A stretch of 64,000 nt of DNA from Pseudooceanicola nanhaiensis DSM 18065 (GTDB lineage Bacteria; Pseudomonadota; Alphaproteobacteria; Rhodobacterales; Rhodobacteraceae): the NCBI RefSeq assembly GCF_000688295.1, contig NZ_JHZF01000013.1, positions 806,001-870,000 of the forward strand, written 5' to 3'. Positions 28,075 through 35,756 of the stretch are shown piece after piece. Position 1 is the stretch's first letter. Each line of letters opens with the position of its first letter. A program made the position numbers and the translations under genes. A model generated the notes under the pieces. It was not told the origin of the DNA and searched no databases. It saw only the letters and a list, made by a program, of their open reading frames with translations.

Positions 28075-28139
28075 GGGTGCATGCTCTGCATGCACCCGTT
28101 GCGGCCGGTCGGGGGCACGGTGCATCCCGGGCATGCACC
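28075..28139 (+). repeat. Two related hairpins between dctP and dctQ
   Basis: The first is GGGTGCATG-CTCTG-CATGCACCC (28075-28097), a perfect 9-bp stem. The second is GGTGCAT-CCCGGG-C-ATGCACC (28119-28139), with 7-bp outer arms. Both use the same GGTGCAT/ATGCACC arms, so they look like copies of one element. A third, weaker stem (GGGGCG with CGCCCC) lies just before. Such structures behind a binding-protein gene commonly stabilise its mRNA and lower permease expression. A regulator site is an alternative. Confidence 0.6.
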
Positions 28140-28154
28140 CTAGGGAGAATTTCC

Positions 28155-28679
28155 ATGCGACGGTTTCTGGACGCCATCTATCGCGTCTCCGGCGGGATCG
28201 CCGCGGCGCTGATCCTCGGGATCTGCCTGCTGATCTCGGCGCAGATCCTGCTGAACCTCGGAGCGCGGATCCTCGGGCCGGGCTGGGGCGGGACGATCCC
28301 CTCCTATGCCGATTTCGCGGGCTTCATGCTGGCGGGGGCCTCGTTCCTCGCGCTGGCCTACACGCTTCGGATGGGCGGGCACATCCGGGTCTCGCTGCTG
28401 ACGCAGAAGCTGACCGGGCGCGCGGCGCTGACCGCCGAAGTGCTCTGCCTGCTGATCGCGCTCGGCGTCACCGGCACCGCGGGCTGGTTCCTCGTGAGCC
28501 TGGTGCAGGAGAGCGTCCATTACGGCGACACCTCCTCGGGAATCGTGCCGATCCCGCTCTGGATCCCGCAGACCGGGGTGGCCATCGGCATGGGCCTCCT
28601 GATCCTCGCCCTGCTCGACACGCTGGTCGAGACCATCCGGACCGGCGGTCCGGTCCTGCCCGACAGCGCGGAGGAATAA
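28155..28679 (+). CDS. dctQ: TRAP transporter small permease, DctQ family
   Basis: The 174-residue product has four membrane helices (about 12-34, 51-70, 92-117 and 134-156) and the DctQ-type stretch YADFAGFMLAGASFLALAYTLRMGGHIRVSLL. It forms the small membrane subunit with DctM of a Na+-driven uptake system. The start ATG follows AGGGAG by 8 bases; the frame is open through the upstream hairpins, but that part is non-coding in character. The stop codon directly abuts the dctM start. Confidence 0.92.
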   Translation: MRRFLDAIYRVSGGIAAALILGICLLISAQILLNLGARILGPGWGGTIPSYADFAGFMLAGASFLALAYTLRMGGHIRVSLLTQKLTGRAALTAEVLCLLIALGVTGTAGWFLVSLVQESVHYGDTSSGIVPIPLWIPQTGVAIGMGLLILALLDTLVETIRTGGPVLPDSAEE

Positions 28680-29978
28680 ATGTCCGACCCAATCGTCGCC
28701 CTCGTCCTCCTCGCCGTGCTGATCGGGCTTCTGGCCCTCGGCGTCTGGGTGGCCATCGCGCTGATCGTGGTGGCGCTGGTCGCCATCGTCTTCTTCTCGA
28801 ACGCGCCCGCGGGGCTGGTCATGGCGACCACGCTCTGGGGGCATTCGCATTCCTGGGCGCTGGCCGCCCTGCCGCTCTTCATCCTGATGGGGGAGATCCT
28901 GCTGCGCTCCCGCCTGAGCCAGGACATGTTCTCGGGCATCGCGCCCTGGATCGGGCGCTTCCCGGGGCGGCTGCTGCACGTGAACATCCTCGGCTGCGCG
29001 ATCTTCGCCGCCGTGTCCGGCTCCTCCGCCGCCACCGCGGCCACGATCGGGCGGATGTCGGTGCCCGAGCTGAAGGAGCGCGGCTATCCGGAGAGCATGA
29101 TCCTCGGCACCCTCGCGGGCTCTGCCACCCTCGGCCTGCTGATCCCGCCCTCCATCATCCTGATCGTCTACGGCGTCGCGACAGAGCAGAGCATCGCCCG
29201 GCTCTTCGTCGCGGGCATCCTGCCGGGCGCGATGCTGGTCCTGCTCTTCGGGCTCTACGTGGCGGGCTACGCCTGGACCCGGCCCGAGCGCATCCCCGAA
29301 GAGCCCGCGCATTCCTGGGGCGAGAAGTTCTATGCCGCCCGGCGCCTCATCCCGGTGGGTCTGCTGATCGCGGGCGTGATCGGTTCGATCTACACCGGCA
29401 TCGCGAGCCCGACCGACGCCGCGGCCCTCGGCGTGGTGCTGGCGACGATCCTCGCCTTCGCCTCCGGCTCCTTCGGCTGGAAGGACTTCATGGAGGCGCT
29501 GATGGCCGCCACGAAGACCTCCTGCATGATCGCCTTCATCCTCGTGGCCGCGGCCTTCCTGTCGATCTCGATGGGCTTCACCGGCCTGCCGCGGAACCTC
29601 GCGGCCTGGATCGGGTCGCTGGAGCTTTCCCAGGGCGCGCTCCTCGCCGCGCTCACGCTCTTCTTCGTGGTGCTGGGCTGCTTCCTCGACGGGATCTCGG
29701 TCGTGGTGCTGACCACCTCGATCATCATGCCGATGGTGCAGGCCGCCGGGATCGATCCGCTCTGGTTCGGCATCTACCTCGTTATCGTGGTGGAGATGTC
29801 CCAGATCACCCCGCCCGTGGGCTTCAACCTCTTCGTGATCCAGGGGCTGACGGGGATCGACATCCTGCGGGTGGCCAAGGCAGCGCTGCCGTTCTTCTTC
29901 CTTCTGGTGCTGGGCGTGGTGCTCATCACTTTGTTCCCCGGCATCGTCACCTGGCTGCCCTCCCTCATGGGGCGCTGA
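28680..29978 (+). CDS. dctM: TRAP transporter large permease, DctM family
   Basis: The 432-residue product has about twelve membrane helices and DctM hallmarks: LPLFILMGEILLRSRLSQDMF, GCAIFAAVSGSSAATAATIG, LGLLIPPSIILIVYGVATEQSI and QITPPVGFNLFVIQG. It is the transport channel of the DctPQM system. The ATG begins immediately after the dctQ stop, so translation is coupled. A small hairpin follows the stop. Confidence 0.95.
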   Translation: MSDPIVALVLLAVLIGLLALGVWVAIALIVVALVAIVFFSNAPAGLVMATTLWGHSHSWALAALPLFILMGEILLRSRLSQDMFSGIAPWIGRFPGRLLHVNILGCAIFAAVSGSSAATAATIGRMSVPELKERGYPESMILGTLAGSATLGLLIPPSIILIVYGVATEQSIARLFVAGILPGAMLVLLFGLYVAGYAWTRPERIPEEPAHSWGEKFYAARRLIPVGLLIAGVIGSIYTGIASPTDAAALGVVLATILAFASGSFGWKDFMEALMAATKTSCMIAFILVAAAFLSISMGFTGLPRNLAAWIGSLELSQGALLAALTLFFVVLGCFLDGISVVVLTTSIIMPMVQAAGIDPLWFGIYLVIVVEMSQITPPVGFNLFVIQGLTGIDILRVAKAALPFFFLLVLGVVLITLFPGIVTWLPSLMGR

Positions 29979-29985
29979 GGCCACG

Positions 29986-30001
29986 CGCGTTCACGAACGC
30001 G
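29986..30001 (+). terminator. Short hairpin after dctM
   Basis: CGCGTTC-AC-GAACGCG is a perfect 7-bp inverted repeat 8 bases after the dctM stop, without a T tract. It could aid termination of the TRAP operon or be a protein-binding dyad. Confidence 0.35.
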
Positions 30002-30078
30002 ACGTCGAGGGAACCGCCCCGGCCCCCCGCCGGTTTGAATGGCAGCATCAGAATGAAGTACGTCCAAGGGGGTCATCC

Positions 30079-30693
30079 ATGAAACGCAGAAACGTCCTGA
30101 CAGGCGGTCTCGGTCTTGCCGCGACCGGCCTTCTCTCCGGCGTGGCCTCGGCCCATTCCGACAACACCTCGCCGCCGCCCGCACCCGAAGCGCAGCCGGT
30201 CATGGTGCCCGAGCCGCGGCTGGTGCAGCTGCCCTACCAGATCACGCCCTACGAGGTGCATGTCTTCCCCGACCAGTTCCGCCTCTACTGGACGCTGCCC
30301 GACCGGACCGCGTGGGAATATCCGATCCGGGTCGGCCGCGCCGGGCTCTACGAATCCGGCGAGTTCTACGTCGGCGCCAAGAAGGAATGGCCGTCCTGGA
30401 CGCCGACGCCCGAGATGGTGGAGCGCGAGCCCGAGAAATACGAGCAATACGCCGAGGAAGGCATGCCGGGCGGCCCGGGCAACCCGCTTGGCGCCCGCGC
30501 GCTCTACCTGTTCCAGGAGGGGCGGGGTGACACGTTCCTGCGCATCCACGGCACCGACGATCCGGCCACGATCGGGCGTGCGGTGTCGAACGGCTGCGCG
30601 GGTCTGACGAACGATCAGATCGTGATGCTCTACGACCAGGTGCCGATGGACACGCTGGTCAAGCTCTATCCCAAGCTCGACCCCTCGACCTGA
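30079..30693 (+). CDS. L,D-transpeptidase (YkuD domain), exported
   Basis: The 204-residue product has an N-terminal MKRRNVLTGG plus hydrophobic segment ending ASA (about 1-25), which looks Tat-like. The YkuD domain contains FLRIHGTD with His157 and the nucleophile in SNGCAGLT with Cys173. The usual motif is S-x-G-C-x-R-[ML]; here the Arg position is Gly, a notable change next to the active site. Family members make 3-3 peptidoglycan cross-links or attach lipoproteins to the wall in the periplasm. It stands alone, with the TRAP operon upstream and a convergent MarR gene downstream. Confidence 0.85.
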   Translation: MKRRNVLTGGLGLAATGLLSGVASAHSDNTSPPPAPEAQPVMVPEPRLVQLPYQITPYEVHVFPDQFRLYWTLPDRTAWEYPIRVGRAGLYESGEFYVGAKKEWPSWTPTPEMVEREPEKYEQYAEEGMPGGPGNPLGARALYLFQEGRGDTFLRIHGTDDPATIGRAVSNGCAGLTNDQIVMLYDQVPMDTLVKLYPKLDPST

Positions 30694-30764
30694 GCCCCGG
30701 CGCCGGCCGGGCGTGCCCCGCGCGAATGAAGCGCCGATCGCCGCGCCGAGGCATCCCCGGCCCG

Positions 30765-30782
30765 CCGCCCCTACGGGGGCGG
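30765..30782. terminator. Hairpin between convergent L,D-transpeptidase and MarR genes
   Basis: CCGCCCC (30765-30771) pairs with GGGGCGG (30776-30782) around a TACG loop, in the 93-base convergent gap. No T tract follows on either side. Confidence 0.45.
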
Positions 30783-30786
30783 TCGC

Positions 30787-31302
30787 CTACAGCGACGCGG
30801 CGGCGCGGCTGGCCTGGTCGTATTGCCCGGACAGCGCGCGCAGTCGTGTGGCCATGGCGCGCAGCTCCTCGCCCGTCAGGTCCATGTGGCCGATCCCCTC
30901 GAGCAGGCATTGTGCGCGCACCTTGCGATAGCTCTCGCAGAGCGCGGCGCCCGTTTCGGAGGCGGAATAGAAGACCTCCTTGCCGCGTTTCTCGCCTTCC
31001 AGCAGCCCCGCCTTCAGCAGCTTGCGAAGCGCGTAGTTCACCGTATGCGTGTCCTCGATGTTGAGCAGGAAGCAGATGTCCGTCAGCCGCTTGTCCCGCC
31101 CGCGCGAGTTCACGTTGTGCAGGACGAGGATCTCGAGCGCGCTCAGCTCTCCGCCTCCCGCCGCGGTCATGCACTTGACCATCCAGCGCGAAAACGCGTT
31201 GTAGGCGATGATGAGTCCGTATTCGAATTCCGAAGCTTCCCAGCCCGCGCCCTCGGCGAGGTGACGGGACGAGACGATGCGACGGGTCTCCGGTTCTGCC
31301 AT
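30787..31302 (-). CDS. MarR-type winged-helix transcriptional regulator
   Basis: The 171-residue product has a winged helix-turn-helix with LSALEILVLHNVNSRGRDKRLTDICFLLNIEDTHTVNYALRKLLKAGLLEGEKRGKEVFYSASE, a MarR-like arrangement, and flanking helices for dimerisation. The recognition helix contains DTHTVNYALRKL. Ligand and targets are unknown. It is divergent from rpsT, with 179 bases between starts, and is transcribed alone. Its start is preceded by AGGAGG 5 bases upstream. Confidence 0.85.
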   Translation of the reverse strand: MAEPETRRIVSSRHLAEGAGWEASEFEYGLIIAYNAFSRWMVKCMTAAGGGELSALEILVLHNVNSRGRDKRLTDICFLLNIEDTHTVNYALRKLLKAGLLEGEKRGKEVFYSASETGAALCESYRKVRAQCLLEGIGHMDLTGEELRAMATRLRALSGQYDQASRAAASL

Positions 31303-31406
31303 GACGGTCCTCCTGTTGGACCTCAGCGTAACACCGGCAAAACGCGCGCGAAAGCGCGGGGAAACGGAAGTTTCGCGGGGATGGGGAGATTCCCGGCCCG
31401 ACCCTG

Positions 31407-31435
31407 TTGACTTGCTTCCGAGTCGGGCCTAAAGA
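31407..31435 (+). promoter_or_regulatory. Sigma-70-type promoter of rpsT
   Basis: TTGACT (31407-31412) and TAAAGA (31430-31435) are separated by exactly 17 bases, and the ATG of rpsT follows 46 bases later. The boxes stand out from the GC-rich surroundings. Confidence 0.75.
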
Positions 31436-31481
31436 CGCGACTTCAGATTCCACCGAACCGCAGACACGGGACGTAGATTAC

Positions 31482-31745
31482 ATGGCCAATTCGCCGCAAT
31501 CCAAGAAACGCGCCCGCCAGGCCGATCGCCGGCTGGCAGTGAACAAAGCGCGCCGGTCGCGGATTCGCACCTTCCTCAAGAAGGTCGAAGAGGCGATCGC
31601 GTCGGGCGACAAATCCGCAGCAGAGACCGCTCTGCGCACCGCACAGCCCGAGCTGATGCGTGGCGTGACGAAGGGCGTCTACCACAAGAACACCGCTTCG
31701 CGGAAAATGTCGCGTCTCTCCTCGCGGGTGAACGCGATCGCCTGA
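31482..31745 (+). CDS. rpsT: 30S ribosomal protein S20
   Basis: The 87-residue, strongly basic product begins with [25 protein letters not shown], the conserved S20 N-terminus that binds the 5' domain of 16S rRNA, and ends with [21 protein letters not shown] use the ATG at 31482 because it gives exactly the family's length; the frame is open 25 codons further upstream, across the promoter. It is a single-gene unit with its own promoter and terminator, directly upstream of dnaA as in related genomes. Confidence 0.97.
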   Translation: MANSPQSKKRARQADRRLAVNKARRSRIRTFLKKVEEAIASGDKSAAETALRTAQPELMRGVTKGVYHKNTASRKMSRLSSRVNAIA

Positions 31746-31777
31746 TCGCCTTCGCTGCAAGGACGGAAATGCAATGG

Positions 31778-31805
31778 AAAAGGCACCGGTTCGCGGTGCC
31801 TTTTT
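31778..31805 (+). terminator. Rho-independent terminator of rpsT
   Basis: A 7-bp perfect stem, GGCACCG (31782-31788) with CGGTGCC (31794-31800), extended by AAAA and TTTT, has a 5-base loop and ends in five T's. Confidence 0.93.
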
Positions 31806-32258
31806 GCGTTCCCGGGACGGCTTGCAACGGGAGGGAGATTCTTTTCGGAGAAATCTGAGTCAAGCGCGTTGTGTGCTTGCCGCTGTCCTGACCGGGTTGC
31901 TAGCTTCACAGGTGCGAGTCACTCGCCTTGGGGGGACATGGTGAACCGGTTCCGGTTCCGTATTCGACAGGCTGGGGAAACCCGGTCAGGCCAGCTGCGG
32001 CCGCCACACGAATACATGTCTGCAGGGATGCCTTCGGGCACACGTTGAAAAGAATCGGGCAGCGAGCTGCATCGCTGTCAACGATGACGTGTTGCCACGA
32101 GTCGGGCCCTGTCGACGCCGGATCCAGAACAGAACCGCGGGAATCCGCGGCGCCATGTTCTGTGCGTATGACCCCGAGACGAAGTGTTGGGTGCCCTCTG
32201 GCCAGGGTTCGCGCATGGCCGTTGTTGTATTGGACTGGATTGGGGCGAGACCAAACAC
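31806..32258. other. rpsT-dnaA intergenic region, possible replication-origin area, no gene seen
   Basis: This 453-base gap has no convincing reading frame. It lies directly upstream of dnaA, where origins are often found in this group, and has a slightly AT-richer left part (AGATT/AATCT inverted repeat around 31839-31859). I searched by eye for TTATCCACA-type DnaA boxes on both strands and found none that match at seven or more positions. A cluster of boxes or an AT-rich unwinding element is therefore not evident. Confidence 0.35.
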
Positions 32259-33662
32259 ATGACGACAGAGCAATGGGGCGAGTTGAAGAAACAACTGCTC
32301 GAGACAGTGGGTGAAAGCAATTACCGCAACTGGATCGAGCCACTTCAATTCGTGGACAGTACCGGAGGCGTGGCGCGGATCGCGGCTCCGACGAATTTCG
32401 CAGGGACCTATGTCTCGCGCAATTACGGCGACCTGATCCTGCATCGGATCTCGTCCTTCGATTCCGGGGTCAGGCGCATCGAGTTCTCGACGGCGCCCGC
32501 GAACACCCAGGCGATACCGGCCGCGCGCCGCACCGAGGCTGCTGCCGCCGCCGGTGCCGCCGCGGCACCGGCGCCCGCGGCCGCACCTGCCAGGCGGCCC
32601 GTGAGCGCCCGCGATTCCATGCTGCCGCCCGCGCCGCTGGATTCGCGCTTCACCTTCGACACCTTCGTCGTCGGCAAGCCGAACGAGCTGGCCCATGCCG
32701 CCGCCCGCCGGGTGGCCGAGGGCGGGCCGGTGACCTTCAACCCGCTGTTCCTCTATGGTGGCGTGGGCCTCGGCAAGACGCACCTGATGCATGCCATCGC
32801 CTGGGAGCTGAAGACCTCGCATCCCGAGCTGAACGTGGTCTACCTGAGCGCCGAGCAGTTCATGTATCGCTTCGTGCAGGCGCTCAGGGACAAGAAGATC
32901 ATGGACTTCAAGTCGCTCTTCCGGTCGGTCGACGTGCTGATGGTGGATGACGTGCAGTTCATCGCGGGCAAGGATTCCACGCAGGAGGAGTTCTTCCACA
33001 CCTTCAACGCCCTGATCGACCAGAACCGGCAGATCATCATCTCGGGCGATTGCCCCCCCGGCGAGATGAAGGACATGGAAGAGCGCATCAAGTCGCGCCT
33101 GCAATGCGGTCTGGTCGTCGACCTGCACCCCACGGATTACGAGCTGCGGCTCGGGATCCTTCAGTCCAAGACCGACAGCTTCCGCGCGCAGCAGCCGGAC
33201 CTCGTCATCAAGGACGGCGTGCTCGAATTCCTCGCGCACCGGATCTCGACCAACGTGCGGGTGCTGGAAGGGGCCTTGACGCGGCTCTTCGCCTTCGCCT
33301 CGCTGGTCGGGCGCGAGATCACGCTGGAGCTGGCGCAGGATTGCCTGTCGGACATCCTCCGGGCCTCCGAGCGCAAGATCACGGTCGAGGAGATCCAGCG
33401 CAGGGTCAGCGACCATTACAACATCCGCCTCTCGGACATGCTGGGGCCGAAACGGGTCCGCAGCTTCGCGCGGCCGCGGCAGGTGGCGATGTACCTCGCC
33501 AAGCAGATGACCTCGCGGTCGCTGCCGGAGATCGGCCGGAGGTTCGGCGGCCGGGACCATACGACGGTCCTGCACGGGGTGAAGCGGATCGAGGAACTGC
33601 GCCAGCAGGACGGACAGATCGCGGAGGATCTTGAGATGCTGCGGCGCGCGCTGGAGGCGTAG
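32259..33662 (+). CDS. dnaA: Chromosomal replication initiator protein DnaA
   Basis: The 467-residue product has domain I (about 1-80), a flexible Ala/Pro-rich linker (about 88-125), the AAA+ domain with Walker A GGVGLGKT (167-174) and Walker B LMVDDVQF (227-234), and the C-terminal DNA-binding domain with GGRDHTTVLHGVKRI. It binds DnaA boxes at oriC in the ATP form and opens the origin. I use the ATG of MTTEQWGELK, 25 codons inside the longest frame, since this matches the family start. It is separated from dnaN by a terminator and a convergent SH3 gene, so it is not co-transcribed with dnaN. Confidence 0.97.
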   Translation: MTTEQWGELKKQLLETVGESNYRNWIEPLQFVDSTGGVARIAAPTNFAGTYVSRNYGDLILHRISSFDSGVRRIEFSTAPANTQAIPAARRTEAAAAAGAAAAPAPAAAPARRPVSARDSMLPPAPLDSRFTFDTFVVGKPNELAHAAARRVAEGGPVTFNPLFLYGGVGLGKTHLMHAIAWELKTSHPELNVVYLSAEQFMYRFVQALRDKKIMDFKSLFRSVDVLMVDDVQFIAGKDSTQEEFFHTFNALIDQNRQIIISGDCPPGEMKDMEERIKSRLQCGLVVDLHPTDYELRLGILQSKTDSFRAQQPDLVIKDGVLEFLAHRISTNVRVLEGALTRLFAFASLVGREITLELAQDCLSDILRASERKITVEEIQRRVSDHYNIRLSDMLGPKRVRSFARPRQVAMYLAKQMTSRSLPEIGRRFGGRDHTTVLHGVKRIEELRQQDGQIAEDLEMLRRALEA

Positions 33663-33686
33663 GAGCCTCGCGCAGGAGCGGTTCCG

Positions 33687-33710
33687 GGGCGGCCTTGGGG
33701 TCGCCCTTTT
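33687..33710 (+). terminator. Rho-independent terminator of dnaA
   Basis: GGGCGGCC (33687-33694) pairs with GGTCGCCC (33699-33706, one G-T pair) around a TTGG loop, followed by TTTT. Confidence 0.85.
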
Positions 33711-33983
33711 CGTTTGCGGTCGGGAGATCGGGTTGGCACCCGGCCTCCGGGGCGTGGTGATGGCCTCGCCTGACGGCATCCGACTTCGCCCCCGGGCGGG
33801 CGCGATCTGGCGGCGGCCTCTCCCCGTTCCGAACGCAGGTGCCTTGGCGGGGGCGCCGCGACGGCTCGATGCCGCCCTCGGGGCCGGGCGCGATCCGGTG
33901 GCGCAGGGTGGATGCGGTCTGGCTCAAGGCCCGCCCATGGCAAGAGGCGCGCTTGCGGGCAGGGCCTGCGCGGCCGCGGCCGC
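33711..33983. other. Gap between dnaA terminator and SH3 gene, nothing recognised
   Basis: The stretch is very GC-rich and open in several frames, but the translations are Arg/Pro/Gly-rich without any recognisable family, start signal or codon pattern. No tRNA, hairpin with T tract or repeat was seen. Confidence 0.4.
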
Positions 33984-34316
33984 CTAAAGCGCGCGCAGGT
34001 GCCGCGACGGCACCCAGCCCTCCGCCCCCTCGGCGTTCCGGCAGAGCGTCCAGCCGTGGGTTTCGGTCACCGCCTCCATCTCCTCTCCGACCGCGCAGCC
34101 CAGTTCCAGCGCCGAATACTCCCGCACCGCGCGCCCCTCCGGAGAGACCAGCGTATCGGGTACCCAGCCCTCCCGCCCGTCCTCCGCGACGGCCCAGAGC
34201 CAGCGGTGGCCGTCCCAGATATCCTCGCGGCCCGAGAGCCTCGGCGCCTCGCCCGCGCGCAGCCGGATCGGGTCCGCATAGCTCGCCTGCCAGCCTTTCG
34301 TCGCGATCACCCGCAT
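33984..34316 (-). CDS. Small protein with two SH3-like domains
   Basis: The 110-residue product contains two short SH3-type repeats, each ending in a GWVPxxxL/GWVPSRHL signature (EDGREGWVPDTLVS at about 50-63 and NAEGAEGWVPSRHLRAL at the C-terminus). There is no signal peptide, so it is probably cytosolic. It resembles the variant-SH3 ligand-binding proteins annotated in many proteobacteria; the ligand is not known. The start is set by a strong GGAGGT 6 bases upstream of ATG. It is transcribed toward dnaA, between dnaA and dnaN. Confidence 0.82.
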   Translation of the reverse strand: MRVIATKGWQASYADPIRLRAGEAPRLSGREDIWDGHRWLWAVAEDGREGWVPDTLVSPEGRAVREYSALELGCAVGEEMEAVTETHGWTLCRNAEGAEGWVPSRHLRAL

Positions 34317-34506
34317 GGCGCTACCTCCTCCGGGTATCCTCCCCGAACCCGGCCGCGATTGCCACAGCCCAAGCTTGTGTCCCACGGGCCACTTGATCGG
34401 CGCCAACTGCCGTCCTAAACGCAAGAAACCACTTGAGCCGCGGATCGAAAGCGATAGCGTGGCCGTCCCGGAACCGCACGGGTCCGGCAACCGACAGGAG
34501 CGAGGG

Positions 34507-35625
34507 ATGAAACTCAGCATCGAACGCGGCACGCTGCTCAAGGCCGTGGCTCAGGCGCAATCCGTGGTCGAGCGCCGCAACACCATCCCGATCCTCGCCA
34601 ACGTCCTGATCGAGGCCGAGGGCGGCAACGTCCAGTTCCGCGCCACCGACCTCGACATCGAGGTGGTCGACAAGGCCGCCGCCATGGTCGAACGCGCGGG
34701 CGCCACGACGGTGAGCGCGGTGACGCTGCACGAGATCGTCCGCAAGCTGCCGGACGGCGCGCTGGTGACGCTCTCGGATGATGGCGCCTCGGGCCGGCTG
34801 GTGGTCGAGGCGGGGCGGTCGAACTTCTCGCTCGCGACCCTGCCGAAGGAAGACTTCCCGCAGATGGCCTCGTCGGAATACACGGCGAATTTCTCGGCCA
34901 AGGCGCCGGTGCTGCGGCGGCTCTTCGACAAGTCGAAATTCGCGATCTCGACCGAGGAGACGCGGTATTACCTGAACGGCGTCTACATGCATGTCGCGGA
35001 AGGCGAAGGCGGCCGCGTCCTGCGCTGCGTCGCGACCGACGGCCACCGGCTGGCCCGGATCGACGCGGATCTGCCCGCCGGTGCCGAGGACATGCCCGGC
35101 GTGATCGTGCCCCGCAAGACCGTGGGCGAGATGCGCAAGCTGCTCGAGGACGACGACACCGAGATCGCGGTCTCGGTCTCGGAGACCAAGGTGCGGTTCG
35201 CCACGCCCGACATCACGCTGACCTCGAAGGTGATCGACGGGACCTTCCCGGATTACTCGCGCGTGATCCCGCAGAACAACCCGAAGCGGCTGGAAGTCGA
35301 CGCGGCCGAGTTCGCCAAGGCGGTCGACCGGGTCGCCACGGTGTCCTCCGAACGCTCGCGCGCGGTCAAGCTGGCGCTCGACGAGGACCGGCTGATCCTG
35401 TCGGTGAATGCACCCGACAGCGGGGCGGCCGAGGAAGAGCTCGCCGTGGCCTATGGCGACGAGCGGCTGGAGATCGGGTTCAACGCGAAATACCTGCTCG
35501 AGATCGCGAGCCAGGTGGATCGCGAGAACGCGGTCTTCCTGTTCAACTCCTCCGGGGACCCGACCCTGATGCGCGAGGGGAACGACACCTCGGCGGTCTA
35601 CGTGGTCATGCCGATGCGCGTGTGA
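34507..35625 (+). CDS. dnaN: DNA polymerase III sliding clamp, beta subunit
   Basis: The 372-residue product matches the bacterial beta clamp along its length: MKLSIERGTLLKAVAQAQSV, RRNTIPILANVLIEAEGG, NGVYMHVAEGEGG, VATDGHRLARIDADLP, VIDGTFPDYSRVIPQNNPK and the terminal AVYVVMPMRV. It forms a dimeric ring that tethers polymerase to DNA. The start ATG follows AGGAGCGAGGG. A long inverted repeat lies between it and recF, which is 131 bases downstream, so recF may be partly uncoupled. Confidence 0.97.
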   Translation: MKLSIERGTLLKAVAQAQSVVERRNTIPILANVLIEAEGGNVQFRATDLDIEVVDKAAAMVERAGATTVSAVTLHEIVRKLPDGALVTLSDDGASGRLVVEAGRSNFSLATLPKEDFPQMASSEYTANFSAKAPVLRRLFDKSKFAISTEETRYYLNGVYMHVAEGEGGRVLRCVATDGHRLARIDADLPAGAEDMPGVIVPRKTVGEMRKLLEDDDTEIAVSVSETKVRFATPDITLTSKVIDGTFPDYSRVIPQNNPKRLEVDAAEFAKAVDRVATVSSERSRAVKLALDEDRLILSVNAPDSGAAEEELAVAYGDERLEIGFNAKYLLEIASQVDRENAVFLFNSSGDPTLMREGNDTSAVYVVMPMRV

Positions 35626-35650
35626 CCTCGGTCGGAGGAGGCCGCTGCGC

Positions 35651-35670
35651 GGCGTGCCTCCGGCGGGAGT
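35651..35670. repeat. Partial copy of the CCTCCGGCGGGAGT repeat
   Basis: GCGTGCCTCCGGCGGGAGT matches the core of the repeat at 238-282 but lacks the ATTTATGGAAAGATG tail. It lies between dnaN and recF. Confidence 0.45.
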
Positions 35671-35682
35671 GTGAGCGCCGTC

Positions 35683-35711
35683 CCTGAAACGCTCCGTCGG
35701 AGCGTCTCAGG
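35683..35711 (+). terminator. Long inverted repeat between dnaN and recF
   Basis: The arms 35683-35695 and 35699-35711 form a 13-bp stem with a single A-C mismatch (CCTGAAACGCTCC pairs with GGAGCGTCTCAGG) around a 3-base loop. No T tract follows. It could terminate or attenuate dnaN transcription, or stabilise the dnaN message. Confidence 0.55.
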
Positions 35712-35756
35712 CGTGAACGGGCGGAGCCCGATAGCTGAACGAGACAGGGGGCCGGG

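Noticed and set aside
33631-33987. 118-codon frame after dnaA
   Set aside because: It starts within dnaA, crosses the dnaA terminator and gives a low-complexity Arg/Ala/Gly translation.
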